In this document: positions 32,825 to 41,670 of the stretch, piece after piece
Layout: every line of letters begins with the position of its first letter
Position numbering within the stretch: the stretch's first letter is position 1
DNA from: Bacteroidota bacterium
GTDB taxonomy: Bacteria > Bacteroidota > Ignavibacteria > Kapaibacteriales > NICIL-2
Reading direction: 5' to 3'
Assembly: GCA_019695345.1 (NCBI GenBank)
Contig: JAIBAE010000002.1
Coordinates: 1 to 64,000 of the forward strand
Length of the DNA: 64,000 bases
The notes under the pieces: model-generated
The model's input: only the letters and a program-made list of their open reading frames with translations
Database searches by the model: none
What the model was told of the DNA's origin: nothing
Made by a program: the position numbers and the translations under genes

Positions 32825-35749
32825 TTACTCTGCAATTACATGAACGATAATGGTGCGCTGTAAATCTTCGGGAGTTGCTTTTGCATTGCCGCTGCCACGC
32901 TGAACCGAGAAACCAATGCCGGTAAGAGCTGTAAGGTCGCGCGCAAGGTTTTGGGCAATCTGCCGCGAACGCTCGGAGTAGTACCAAATAGTTGGCGATG
33001 TTGCTATTCCTGCCGTACGTTTTTCTACAAGGAATGTGTTGTCATCGAACAGTTGATATTGCGGCTTGGATGAAATGTATTCTACAATTTTATCGTAATA
33101 GACTTTGTTGCTTTGGCTAACCAGACCCATTACGCCAACAAGTTTTATGGAGTTGTCGTTTTCAATTTCTTGGTCGGCACTTAATAATACTGTTGGTTTT
33201 ACTGTAAGGTTGTTTGTGCGGACAATATCTTTTGCTTTTAGCTGAGCGTTGGATGCAAGCGATTGATTTTCGTAGCACCCACTTATAACGCGGAACAGCA
33301 TAGTTTTCTTTTGGTCGTAATACACAATGCGTTTTACGTTTTCCATTCCTGCGTGCAGAAGTTTATCTACTAACGCATTTGCTTCATCTTCGTTTTGATA
33401 TTCGGCAAAGAACACCGTATAACATTTGTTCTCGCGTTCGGGTTGTGGTGTAACTACCGGAACGGCTTTACGTACTTCTTGCTTTTGCTTTGGTTGTTCA
33501 GTAAGTGATTGTGTTGGTGCATCCTTGCGTACTTCTGTTTTCTTTGTTTGAGGTTGCTGTTGCGTTGTAGTTTCATCGTAACCAACTGACGGGTTTACCG
33601 GCGGTGCAACCTGTCGGTTATACAACACTGCGCAGGGCAATCCGGTTAACGATACAAACCTACCCGAAGCAACTTTTAACGGGTCGGGTTGTTCTATAAC
33701 TCCGGGAACACGTACTATAACATTTGCCGAGCGGCGTTTGCTGTAATCGTCTGTTTGGTTGCCTGCATTTTTTACTTGTTGTTGTATTGCTTTGCCCATT
33801 GCAACAACGCGCAGCAGCGGCGGGTTGTGGTATTTGAGTTTGCGGTATTCGGGCACACGTTCCGTCCAGACGGAATCGAGTAATAACGCGGTGTAATAAG
33901 CACGTACATCGCTGAGCAGTTGATTCCCCGATGCGCCCGATTTACTAAATGGGGTATTCGATTTTAAGATTCCGTTTGGTATGTACTGTGTTTTCTTTTC
34001 AAGCTCATTCAACTTCACCCACGATTTATTGAAGTCGATTGTTTTACCTGTGTACAAACATGCGTCGTTAATTCCGCGAGGATCGGTCCAGCCAATTACT
34101 TCAACATCAACTACCTTGTTATCGCGCAGTGCAGTTTGTACGCACGCACGTTGCAACGCTGATTTCATGCTTGCAATGTACCGTGTAACTGCGCTATCAA
34201 CTTTATGCGCCCATTGTAGTTTGCCTTCAGTATCGTTTAATTCTTTTGCGGGTATACACAAACCACCGTTGCGCAAGGCATCAACCGTTGGTGCCGTAAA
34301 GTTGAGTTTGTAGCTGTAAATGTCACCATCATCGCATTTCTTAACGGGCTTCTTAAATTCAACAGCAGTACATGTTGTATCCATAAATACCGATTGGCAA
34401 GGAATATACTTTGCAAACTGCACCGATGTTGGACACCAATAACATGTTAAAAAGAATTGCACTTCGGTAATAGGGAAGTTCTGTACGCACTGCTTATCGG
34501 TTAAGATTGCTTTATCCCATACGTACATTGTGTGCGAATAATTCTTTGCTGCCAACACATCCACCAATACGGTATCTGTTTCTGCAATAAACTCTTTGCC
34601 CTGCATACTCGGTGCAGATGGTTTTAAGATTATCTCGCGGTAACGGTAATCGTCGCACGGGTCGTTGGAAACAGCCCGTTGCATTACAAGAACAGTTTTG
34701 CCTTGGTTATCTAACTTAAACGAGCCCTTGGAATTTGTTTGTCTGTCGGTTGCAGTTAGGTCGGTTGTGCACGGGATAATCATGTCTTCCCATTCTTCAA
34801 CATACTTGTTAAACTCGCGTGTGCGTAACAACACCTGAATAGGAATAGTATCATTTCCTTGCCCAATGCGTGTTGTATAAATATCATAATCTTTAGTTTT
34901 ACCACCTTCACCACGGTTGGATGAAAATATCAGCCACGCACCACCCGCCGAAAGCGTTGGCACAGCTTCATCCGAGCCACGTTGGTTAACGCCTGCAAAC
35001 GGAACCGGTTCTTCGGGTGGCATAGGTTTGCCTGTTTCTTCGTCAATGCGGATGCGGTAAATATCAAGGTCGCCATCGCGGTTGGTAGAGAAATATAAAA
35101 AGCCATCGCTTCCCAAAAACGGAGCTTCTTCTTTAAAGTTTAAAGTGTTTACATCGGAGAGTGGTTGCGGTGCGCTCCATCCGCTTCCGCTACGGATAGA
35201 ATAATAGATATTTGTTAAGCCCGTGCCGGGGTTATCGCGCGTAGTAGCAAAAAACAACAAGTTCCCATCTTTAGATAATGTAGGTGAGTCGTCCCAATAC
35301 TCCGAACACAATTCATCCATTCTCCGCACATTCCACACACCATTCACATTTCTCAACTCATATAAATCATTATCCATATTCTTGCCGTTGTACAAACGGT
35401 TCGATATAAAAATACCATAGGCAGTATCGCAGTAGGAAAACGTAGGGCTTCCATCTAAATACACACGCGCCGCACTTTCTTCTTGTTGGTTTACTGGCGC
35501 GGGCAGAACATCAACTGCACCTGCAACCGAGCCACTACCGCAACCAATCCGTACCAAATGTCGCGAGCGTGAATTCTTCATTCCATTCGAGGTATTCAAC
35601 CAAATTTCCATTCCGTTTTTTGTAGTACGGAACGCCGTAGCATAATCATCGCCTTTGGTACACAACGGCGAGTATTTCTGCACTTGCGCCGTAACAGAAA
35701 CACTACAAACAAACAGAACACTTAGTATCACATAAACAACTGTTTTCAT
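32825..35749 (-). CDS. Large envelope protein: PD40 propeller, divergent OmpA-like and SPOR-like domains
   Basis: A 974-aa protein with signal peptide (MKTVVYVILSVLFVCSVSVTAQ). Residues about 90-310 have PD40/TolB-type units (LSKDGNLLFFATTRDNPG, LYFSTNRDGDLDIYR, WLIFSSNRGEGG). Around 555-690 a divergent OmpA C-terminal domain is suggested by VEVIGWTDPRG, LLSDVRAYYTALLLD and SKRRSANVIVRV, with inserts. Around 790-870 CYTVFFAEYQNEDEANALVDKL resembles SPOR. PD40+OmpA proteins tie outer-membrane machines, including T9SS parts, to peptidoglycan in relatives; such a role is plausible here. It is monocistronic. Confidence 0.8.
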   Translation of the reverse strand: MKTVVYVILSVLFVCSVSVTAQVQKYSPLCTKGDDYATAFRTTKNGMEIWLNTSNGMKNSRSRHLVRIGCGSGSVAGAVDVLPAPVNQQEESAARVYLDGSPTFSYCDTAYGIFISNRLYNGKNMDNDLYELRNVNGVWNVRRMDELCSEYWDDSPTLSKDGNLLFFATTRDNPGTGLTNIYYSIRSGSGWSAPQPLSDVNTLNFKEEAPFLGSDGFLYFSTNRDGDLDIYRIRIDEETGKPMPPEEPVPFAGVNQRGSDEAVPTLSAGGAWLIFSSNRGEGGKTKDYDIYTTRIGQGNDTIPIQVLLRTREFNKYVEEWEDMIIPCTTDLTATDRQTNSKGSFKLDNQGKTVLVMQRAVSNDPCDDYRYREIILKPSAPSMQGKEFIAETDTVLVDVLAAKNYSHTMYVWDKAILTDKQCVQNFPITEVQFFLTCYWCPTSVQFAKYIPCQSVFMDTTCTAVEFKKPVKKCDDGDIYSYKLNFTAPTVDALRNGGLCIPAKELNDTEGKLQWAHKVDSAVTRYIASMKSALQRACVQTALRDNKVVDVEVIGWTDPRGINDACLYTGKTIDFNKSWVKLNELEKKTQYIPNGILKSNTPFSKSGASGNQLLSDVRAYYTALLLDSVWTERVPEYRKLKYHNPPLLRVVAMGKAIQQQVKNAGNQTDDYSKRRSANVIVRVPGVIEQPDPLKVASGRFVSLTGLPCAVLYNRQVAPPVNPSVGYDETTTQQQPQTKKTEVRKDAPTQSLTEQPKQKQEVRKAVPVVTPQPERENKCYTVFFAEYQNEDEANALVDKLLHAGMENVKRIVYYDQKKTMLFRVISGCYENQSLASNAQLKAKDIVRTNNLTVKPTVLLSADQEIENDNSIKLVGVMGLVSQSNKVYYDKIVEYISSKPQYQLFDDNTFLVEKRTAGIATSPTIWYYSERSRQIAQNLARDLTALTGIGFSVQRGSGNAKATPEDLQRTIIVHVIAE

Positions 35750-35882
35750 AACACTCTCTTAGTTGGTTGACATTATTATTATGGAACCCGCCTTTGCCGA
35801 AGCGCGCCTTGTGCGCGGCAACCCTGTCCGGTCCCCACCCGCCTGCGCCGCAGGAATACCCCACCTGTCTTCTCACCACCCG

Positions 35883-35980
35883 ACGCGAGGCATCGCGTCG
35901 CTACGGTTTATAGTAATTACATTTCGAAAATTATCATACTTCTTAGCGTATCCTTCTCGTAGAGACGCGATGCCTCGCGT
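35883..35980. repeat. Inverted repeat with GACGCGATGCCTCGCGT arms
   Basis: Two 17-bp arms, each close to palindromic, face each other across 64 bp of AT-rich DNA. Repeats of this kind (AGACGCGATGCNTCGCGTCT) are common between genes in several bacterial phyla. Confidence 0.75.
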
Positions 35981-36018
35981 CTAAAACTCTCTATGAGTAT
36001 CTGCTTTCCTGACAAGTC

Positions 36019-36038
36019 GGGCGAATGTCTATTCGCCC
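36019..36038. repeat. Short palindromic hairpin
   Basis: Perfect 8-bp stem GGGCGAAT / ATTCGCCC with loop GTCT, followed by CCTACG; a widespread bacterial junk-repeat type. No T-tract follows. Confidence 0.7.
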
Positions 36039-36194
36039 CTACGAAGAATACTCGGTTTATCAATCGCAATGAACCCATTCGACTTACCCCTACAGAAAAC
36101 GCATCACGTCGTTATGGTTTTTATTTCAATTACGTTGTACAATCCTAACTCTTTGCGCCTTTGTATTTCCTTTGCACCTTTGCGTGAACTTGCG

Positions 36195-36262
36195 TTGCTG
36201 TACCATTTGGCTCGCGCCGGGTCTGCGCGCTGGCGCGGTTGCTTCGGCAGATGCGGGAAGCC
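36195..36262. repeat. R2 dispersed repeat, copy e
   Basis: TTTGGCTCGCGCCGGGTCTG then CGCGCTGGCGCGGTTGCTTC and GGCAGATGCGGGAAGCC. Preceded by a short R3 (36144-36190, TTTGCGCCTTTG and CACCTTTGCGTG) and ending 9 bp from the stop of the 725-aa gene. Confidence 0.78.
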
Positions 36263-36271
36263 AACTATCTC

Positions 36272-38449
36272 TTAAAAGTTGAACGGATAACATGCCTCGC
36301 CTTGTACACCGGGAATAGATTTTACATCGCGTTCTTTCCAATCGAGTTTGTTAATCCATATCATGCCATATTGCCCGTTGCGCCAGAAGATAACAATGTC
36401 GCCTTCGTTAACAGTAACATCGCATTGCCACGGGGTGCTGTTTGGATTTCCTAAATCTTTTGCAATTGTTGGATTACATGCAAACTGCGTAAACAAATCG
36501 CAAATTGGTCTTGATAAGATATTTTGTCCGGTTGCTACTTTAAGGTATTTCACCCAACAAGATGTTCCGTTTGGTTTACCAGTGCTTAACGTTGCATTAG
36601 TGATGTTACCTGCGTTTGGACCGGGTCCGGTTGTTAGAATATCACTCACATAAATTGCAGCTGTATCTTTTGCTTTACTATCGCGTGCGCGTAAGGAGTT
36701 ATCGGAAAGTAAGTCTAACACGGTGCTCCAGGTAGTACCACTGGAATCGCGCTGACCGTACTTGTATAATGTAAACGGAACGGGAGCATTACACTCACTT
36801 TCAAGATGTGCTCTGCCAAACAATGGTATTGTTGTTGGGGTACATCCGGTAATATTAAGTTGTGCTGTAAAATTGAGGATGAATTTAGTGGCATCGCATA
36901 TACCACTTGGATATACATCGTTTCTTGTTGGCAATAGTTTAAGCGTAATTATTTGCTCTTTATTTGGTTCTATGGTAATGTTCCCTAATGGCGAAACACT
37001 AAACACCGAAGCGTTAGCACCGGTAAGTGCAAGGTTAATATCAAGCGGACATGCACCTATGTTTCTAATGCGTAGTTGTTTAGATTGATCAGAATATCCA
37101 ACACATTGATGTAGTGTATCGGCTGTAAGCGGAGAGCGTGATTTAAAGATACTTGATGAGGAATCAATTAAACAAGTTCCATCGTTAACGAGTGCGTGGT
37201 AATAGATGCGAAGTTTACCGCAATCTTTGGTGGTGTTGTTAGCGCTGATAACCTTAACAGTATATACAAATGCGGCATCTATATTCCCTGTTTGCTGACC
37301 CGTAACGGCAAGTTCCATATTTCCTAGCGATGCGCCCGGAGCAAGTTCTGCAAAGCTAAAGTTTGTACTTGCATTAAACCCTCTCACCCCAACGCTATTA
37401 TTAAGAAGGATACTCTGGCTATCAAGCGAGAACGTAACGCGGCAACTTTCTACGGCATTGTTTGAGATATTTGGAAGCTTTATAGTAACAAATTTTGGCG
37501 ACGCGCCCAGGCAAATGGTATCGCGTTTGTTAGGATTATTATTATCGGGCGCGTGAACTGTTGCATCAAGTCCGCCGGGACAATCACACCCACTGATAAC
37601 GGTTGTAGTGCGTTCTAATGTTGCTTGCCCTGTAACGCAATTTGCATCGGATGCTGTGCTTATACGGAATTGGATTGTGTGGGTTTGGGATGAACGGTTT
37701 GCCGTTGGACTTTCTGCATAGGTAAACATCCATTGCACTGAAGTGTTTGGTGTTGGGGTTAAGGTGAATGGCAGAGTTTGTATGGTTCTCACGTTGCCAT
37801 TAAACACAACAGCACGCACATCCATTTTGGAATCGGTTGGCGTTATTACAGGTTGCTCAATGGTCATGGGTACGTTACATGGGGCAGTACCTGTAAGCTT
37901 TACTAAAACAGTATATGCGGTATCGTTTGGTTGTAATGGTAATTCCATAGATAGCTTCATGTCCTGCGCCGGAAGTACATCGCCGCAACATAATGGCTGC
38001 GTTGTTTTGGTTAATGTTATTGGTAATACTGCCTCGCCGCAAACACGGATAGTATCTAACCGCGAGTTACCGTTAAATGGTAAGCTCTGCGCATAGCTGG
38101 CAACATCTGCACCATTGTACGTTGTTTTTACAATTACTCTAATACTATCGGGCGGGCCATCGGTTAACGGTATAGGCAATGCACCGGAGTACACTCCATT
38201 ACCAAGTGGCGGTAAGGACTGAAACGAGGCATCGGCAACCTTGCCGCGCAGTATCTTCCACGATACATCCACATTCATGGCATTACCTGCTTGGTCATGC
38301 ACGGTAACCGTAAGTTTCATTCCATCGGCCGGAACTATATCGGTTGGTTCGGTAACAGATTGGCATTTAAATCCAATTACCGATACCACACACACCAACA
38401 GCACTTGAACTATTCGTTGCATTACACGTGAAGAAGTAATCTGTAGCAT
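36272..38449 (-). CDS. Large exported protein with Ig-like/choice-of-anchor domains
   Basis: The ATG at 38449 has AGGATA eight bases upstream and is preferred to the longer frame from 38515, which overlaps the upstream gene. The 725-aa product starts with a hydrophobic signal (RIVQVLLVCVVSVIGFKC) that may be a lipoprotein signal, although the residues before Cys are atypical. An Ig-like segment follows (LTVTVHDQAGNAMNVDVSWK), and around residues 460-560 QLRIRNIGACPLDINLALTG with ITIEPNKEQIITLKLLP resembles ASPM/SPD-2/Hydin-like choice-of-anchor D units. Cysteine pairs are frequent. It forms an operon with the beta-barrel gene upstream. Confidence 0.7.
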   Translation of the reverse strand: MLQITSSRVMQRIVQVLLVCVVSVIGFKCQSVTEPTDIVPADGMKLTVTVHDQAGNAMNVDVSWKILRGKVADASFQSLPPLGNGVYSGALPIPLTDGPPDSIRVIVKTTYNGADVASYAQSLPFNGNSRLDTIRVCGEAVLPITLTKTTQPLCCGDVLPAQDMKLSMELPLQPNDTAYTVLVKLTGTAPCNVPMTIEQPVITPTDSKMDVRAVVFNGNVRTIQTLPFTLTPTPNTSVQWMFTYAESPTANRSSQTHTIQFRISTASDANCVTGQATLERTTTVISGCDCPGGLDATVHAPDNNNPNKRDTICLGASPKFVTIKLPNISNNAVESCRVTFSLDSQSILLNNSVGVRGFNASTNFSFAELAPGASLGNMELAVTGQQTGNIDAAFVYTVKVISANNTTKDCGKLRIYYHALVNDGTCLIDSSSSIFKSRSPLTADTLHQCVGYSDQSKQLRIRNIGACPLDINLALTGANASVFSVSPLGNITIEPNKEQIITLKLLPTRNDVYPSGICDATKFILNFTAQLNITGCTPTTIPLFGRAHLESECNAPVPFTLYKYGQRDSSGTTWSTVLDLLSDNSLRARDSKAKDTAAIYVSDILTTGPGPNAGNITNATLSTGKPNGTSCWVKYLKVATGQNILSRPICDLFTQFACNPTIAKDLGNPNSTPWQCDVTVNEGDIVIFWRNGQYGMIWINKLDWKERDVKSIPGVQGEACYPFNF

Positions 38450-38502
38450 ACTGTATCCTAAATTTCTGATTGTAACTGTAATGATGTAAGCAAGGAGAAC
38501 CA

Positions 38503-39609
38503 TTAGCGCGACCATTCAAAGCGCATTCCTATCTTCAGCACAACGCTGTGCGATTCATTTATATTTTGGAAGTAATATGTATCGCACGAGGGGCAAGGCG
38601 TTCGTACATTCATACGGTTATAACGCCATGCTAAACTTGCTGTTAACCACGGCACCCACGGTAACGGTGTTCCAACTCCTGCGCCAAACATATACTGACC
38701 GTAGTCATCAGGATTTACCGAAGGATTTTTCCCTTGTCCATCAAAACCACCGTTTAATATCGGACCACCCTCAACAAATAAAAATGGACGCCAGTTACTT
38801 TGGCGCTGTGTTCTCTTTTTAATATAAAACACTGATGAGTCTCGCACCTCGGTAGAAACAAGTTCCTCGTATTCACTACCAACAGGAACAGATGCCGAAG
38901 GTTCAAAAGCAATCTCGGTAGTTCTGTTAGGGTCACGCTGGCGGAACTTACAGGGGCTTGGTAAAATCTCGGTTTCGTAGATTTCCTCTGGCGCACCAAT
39001 CAGCGATAACCTTAAGTGTACACTAAGTGGAACGCGTAATCTGCTGCCCTCTATAAATGCACCCCCACCTAGAGCAAGAGCAAGCTTTTCGCCCAACATT
39101 CTGCCAAATGGAGCTACTAATAATTCAGCACCAATAATCGGGTTAGAAAAGTTTACATTACGTTTCGATTCCGCACTGCCGGAAATCATTACAAGTGGTG
39201 TAAACTCTAAAAAACTTGCCGGAATGCGTTCAACTTCTTTATTCAAGTAAAACTCGCGTGCGGGGTAGATAGGTGTGGCAAGCGTTCCACCGCCGGGGCC
39301 AAGCGACTTAATCTGCAAACGGTCAATATCGCTTAACAACAATGTTGTATCGCTACACTTTGTATCTCGCAACATCTTTACCGAGAGGGCTTGTTGGTCA
39401 GTCCCGAATTTCTGAATAGAAACCCGTTTAATGGAAATCACATTGTAAATAACCTCGCCGTTGCGCATTAAAATATCGGCATAGTTTACGGTTTGCCCCG
39501 GTGCTTTAGGCAAGGGGCACTCGGTACATTCGTTGGTTTGGGCAAGCGCATTGATTGTTATTGTAACAATAGTAACTGCTACGAATAATAACCGTTCAGC
39601 AAAATTCAT
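38503..39609 (-). CDS. Outer-membrane beta-barrel-like protein
   Basis: A 368-aa protein with signal peptide (MNFAERLLFVAVTIVTITINALAQ) and a cysteine-containing N-terminal region (TNECTECPLPKAPG). The second half alternates amphipathic strands typical of barrels: SVHLRLSLIG, NWRPFLFVEGGP, MFGAGVGTPLPWVPWLTASLAWRYN, and ends SHSVVLKIGMRFEWSR with a terminal aromatic-Arg signature. No specific family recognised. It precedes the Ig-like protein with a 53-bp gap and probably shares its promoter at 39658-39687. Confidence 0.72.
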   Translation of the reverse strand: MNFAERLLFVAVTIVTITINALAQTNECTECPLPKAPGQTVNYADILMRNGEVIYNVISIKRVSIQKFGTDQQALSVKMLRDTKCSDTTLLLSDIDRLQIKSLGPGGGTLATPIYPAREFYLNKEVERIPASFLEFTPLVMISGSAESKRNVNFSNPIIGAELLVAPFGRMLGEKLALALGGGAFIEGSRLRVPLSVHLRLSLIGAPEEIYETEILPSPCKFRQRDPNRTTEIAFEPSASVPVGSEYEELVSTEVRDSSVFYIKKRTQRQSNWRPFLFVEGGPILNGGFDGQGKNPSVNPDDYGQYMFGAGVGTPLPWVPWLTASLAWRYNRMNVRTPCPSCDTYYFQNINESHSVVLKIGMRFEWSR

Positions 39610-39657
39610 AGAACATCCTTTATTCTAATTAGAGTATCGGTCAGCAAAGAACTGACA

Positions 39658-39687
39658 CGAAAATACGCCAATTTGTTTCCTAACAAA
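39658..39687 (-). promoter_or_regulatory. Candidate Bacteroidetes-type promoter for the beta-barrel operon
   Basis: On the minus strand TTTG (39687-39684) is followed after 18 bp by TATTTTCG (39665-39658), one mismatch from TAnnTTTG. It lies about 50 bp before the ATG at 39609. Confidence 0.4.
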
Positions 39688-39701
39688 ATAAGAAGTGATT
39701 T

Positions 39702-39764
39702 CCGCTATCGCATTACGGCACCGCACCGCTAACACAAAACAACGTTCCTTTGCCGGAAAGAACG
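39702..39764 (+). repeat. R1 dispersed repeat, copy 11
   Basis: CCGCTATCGCATTACGGCACCG, then TGCCGGAAAGAACG. Located in the 502-bp gap 39610-40111, which also holds an R5-like remnant at 39848-39905 (TGCCCCCTTTTCCAAAGGGC) and R2 copy f. Confidence 0.72.
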
Positions 39765-39990
39765 TTACATGCAAACATCAACATCTAAAACGAACGATGA
39801 TTCCATACACTGCATAGATACCTTTTACTTCATATTACTACAACAATTCCCCCGACTTCGTCTGCCCCCTTTTCCAAAGGGCTGTCCGTTAGGACTGGGG
39901 GAATCTATATCCAACAGGGAATAACGTAAGTAGCTACAACAGCTTTGTATAGTTCTAAGAACATCCTTTCAACAGCGCAATACACACACG

Positions 39991-40059
39991 CGGCGCAGGC
40001 GGTGAGGTTCGCACCGGGTTGGCGCGCTTGCGGGTTGCTTCGGCAGAGGTGGGAAACCA
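39991..40059. repeat. R2 dispersed repeat, copy f
   Basis: GAGGTTCGCACCGGGTTGGC then GCGCTTGCGGGTTGCTTCGG and CAGAGGTGGGAAACC. Upstream of the ATP-grasp/SET gene. Confidence 0.8.
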
Positions 40060-40072
40060 TGCTTATTAGTTT

Positions 40073-40080
40073 GTATCTTT
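40073..40080 (+). promoter_or_regulatory. Candidate -7 box for the ATP-grasp/SET gene
   Basis: TATCTTTG matches TAnnTTTG exactly and lies 31 bp before the chosen ATG at 40112. No clear -33 element was found. The same octamer occurs before the gene at 58964. Confidence 0.4.
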
Positions 40081-40111
40081 GTTGCAATCGTTCACTCCAT
40101 CATTTTTAACA

Positions 40112-41521
40112 ATGAAGATTTGCGTTCTACAACCGGATTACAGCACAACCGATGTTGATTACAAAAACTACGACCCCGTACGGAACCTAAGCCAATGGCT
40201 ACCCGAACACGAAGTTGATTATGTACTTCTGAATAAACTTACCACCTACAAACAACTGCAAGCATTACGGCGCAAAGGGTACGATGTATTTGTAAACTTG
40301 TGTGAGGCGTATCTGGAGTGGGAAATACCATCGGTTGATGCAATACAATCGTTAGAGTTACTGAACCTTCCGTACACCGGTGCAACGCTATCGTTATACG
40401 ACCCTCCTAAACCGTTAATGAAGTATGTAGCATATTGCGCAGGGGTTGCCACACCAAAACATGTTGTAGTAACAACGCTTGCAGAACTTAACGTAACACA
40501 CCTAACGTTTCCGTTGTTTGTAAAACCTGCAAAAGCCGGAGACAGTTTAGGGATAGATGTACACTCTAAATGTACCAACGTAGAACAGGTTCAGAACAAA
40601 GTAAATGAACTACTTGAACAATACGATGAAGTGTTAATTGAAGAATACATTGCCGGGCGTGAATTTACCGTGTTAGTAGCAGCCGATGCAACAACTGCAA
40701 ACGGTTGTTATGCGTATAACCCGGTTGAGTACAACTTCGATGAACACGTTCACTTTAAAACGTACGACCACAAAACAAAAGACCTCCACCCCGACCGCAA
40801 TGTACCCGTTGCCGATGCTGAACTAAACAAGCGTTTACGCAACGCCGCAGCCGCAGTGTTTGCAATGTTTGAAGGCAAAGGATATGCGCGCATGGATTTC
40901 CGTATGGATGAAAACGGGATGTTGTATTTTCTGGAAGTAAACTTTGCGTGTTCGGTGTTTTATACAAACGGATACGAGGGCTCGGCTGATTACATTTTAC
41001 TGAACACACCAAATGGTCATGCCGATTTTCTGCAACGCATTATTGCCGATGGCATAACGCGCCACGCACAAAAACAAAAGCTCTACAACATCCGCGGCAA
41101 TGCTACCGATGGTTACGGTATTTATGCAACGCGTACAATTTCCAAAGGCACTATAATCTTTGCCGGCGAGGAACACATGCACCGCTTGGTAACACGCACT
41201 CATGTTGAACAGCATTGGAACGAACAACGCAAATTAGACTTTGCTCGGTACGCTGTTCCGCTAAGTACCGATGTGTATATAATGTGGGATACCGAGCCAA
41301 CAACATGGGCTCCGCAAAATCACAGCTGTGCCGCCAACACGGGCTACAGCGGCTTGCAGGTTATAGCATTGCGTGATATTCCCGCAGGCGAGGAGCTAAC
41401 ATTAGATTATCAAACCATAATTAACGATACCATGCACTCGTTTGAATGTAAATGCGGCGCGCCACAATGCAGAGGAGTTATAACAGGTAAAGCAGGAACA
41501 ACACTTACACAACAAGGATAG
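40112..41521 (+). CDS. ATP-grasp ligase-SET domain fusion protein
   Basis: A 469-aa protein from the ATG at 40112 (MKICVLQPDY). Residues 1-320 form a D-Ala-D-Ala-ligase-like ATP-grasp: YTGATLSLYDPPKPL, LFVKPAKAGDSLGI (ATP Lys138), VLIEEYIAGREFTVLV, YARMDFRMD and LYFLEVNF (metal Glu/Asn). Residues 328-455 are a SET lysine-methyltransferase domain: GYGIYATRTISKG, NHSC at 403-406, GEELTLDY at 426-433, then post-SET cysteines in CKCGAPQCRG. So one chain joins a carboxylate-amine ligase to a protein or small-molecule methyltransferase. The usual ligase NxNPG end is NFACSVFY, so the amine acceptor probably differs. It faces the 535-aa gene tail to tail. Confidence 0.87.
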   Translation: MKICVLQPDYSTTDVDYKNYDPVRNLSQWLPEHEVDYVLLNKLTTYKQLQALRRKGYDVFVNLCEAYLEWEIPSVDAIQSLELLNLPYTGATLSLYDPPKPLMKYVAYCAGVATPKHVVVTTLAELNVTHLTFPLFVKPAKAGDSLGIDVHSKCTNVEQVQNKVNELLEQYDEVLIEEYIAGREFTVLVAADATTANGCYAYNPVEYNFDEHVHFKTYDHKTKDLHPDRNVPVADAELNKRLRNAAAAVFAMFEGKGYARMDFRMDENGMLYFLEVNFACSVFYTNGYEGSADYILLNTPNGHADFLQRIIADGITRHAQKQKLYNIRGNATDGYGIYATRTISKGTIIFAGEEHMHRLVTRTHVEQHWNEQRKLDFARYAVPLSTDVYIMWDTEPTTWAPQNHSCAANTGYSGLQVIALRDIPAGEELTLDYQTIINDTMHSFECKCGAPQCRGVITGKAGTTLTQQG

Positions 41522-41529
41522 GATTTACA

Positions 41530-41592
41530 TTTGCTATCGCCCGACCGCACCAAGCGTTAGCTATAAAACTCATATCCCTGATTGCGGAAAAG
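41530..41592 (+). repeat. R1 dispersed repeat, copy 12
   Basis: Starts 8 bp after the ATP-grasp/SET stop, same direction: TTTGCTATCGCCCGACCGCACC then ATTGCGGAAAAG. Confidence 0.82.
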
Positions 41593-41606
41593 TACATCCA
41601 CTCCCC

Positions 41607-41668
41607 TTCTCTCCGGCAAGTTGTAGGTGTTGGTTTGTAGCGGCTTGGAGCCGTCGGGCGATAGCAAC
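41607..41668 (-). repeat. R1 dispersed repeat, copy 13
   Basis: Ends 2 bp from the stop of the 535-aa minus-strand gene and reads in its direction (GTTGCTATCGCCCGACGGCTCC). With copy 12 it fills the convergent gap, one R1 for each gene. Confidence 0.8.
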
Positions 41669-41670
41669 AC

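Larger units (their letters stand above)
35750..36271. other. 522-bp gene-free gap packed with repeats
   Basis: From left to right: a GC-rich segment at 35782-35870 with GCCTTTGCCGAAGC that may be a degenerate inverse R2; an inverted pair of 17-bp arms at 35883-35899 and 35964-35980 (GACGCGATGCCTCGCGT); a perfect 8-bp hairpin GGGCGAAT/ATTCGCCC at 36019-36038; a reduced R3; and R2 copy e. No credible gene was found. Confidence 0.75.

Noticed and set aside
32586-32987. Minus-strand frame over the R3/R2 repeats and the end of the 974-aa gene
   Set aside because: It is in another frame from the real gene end and made mostly of repeat sequence.
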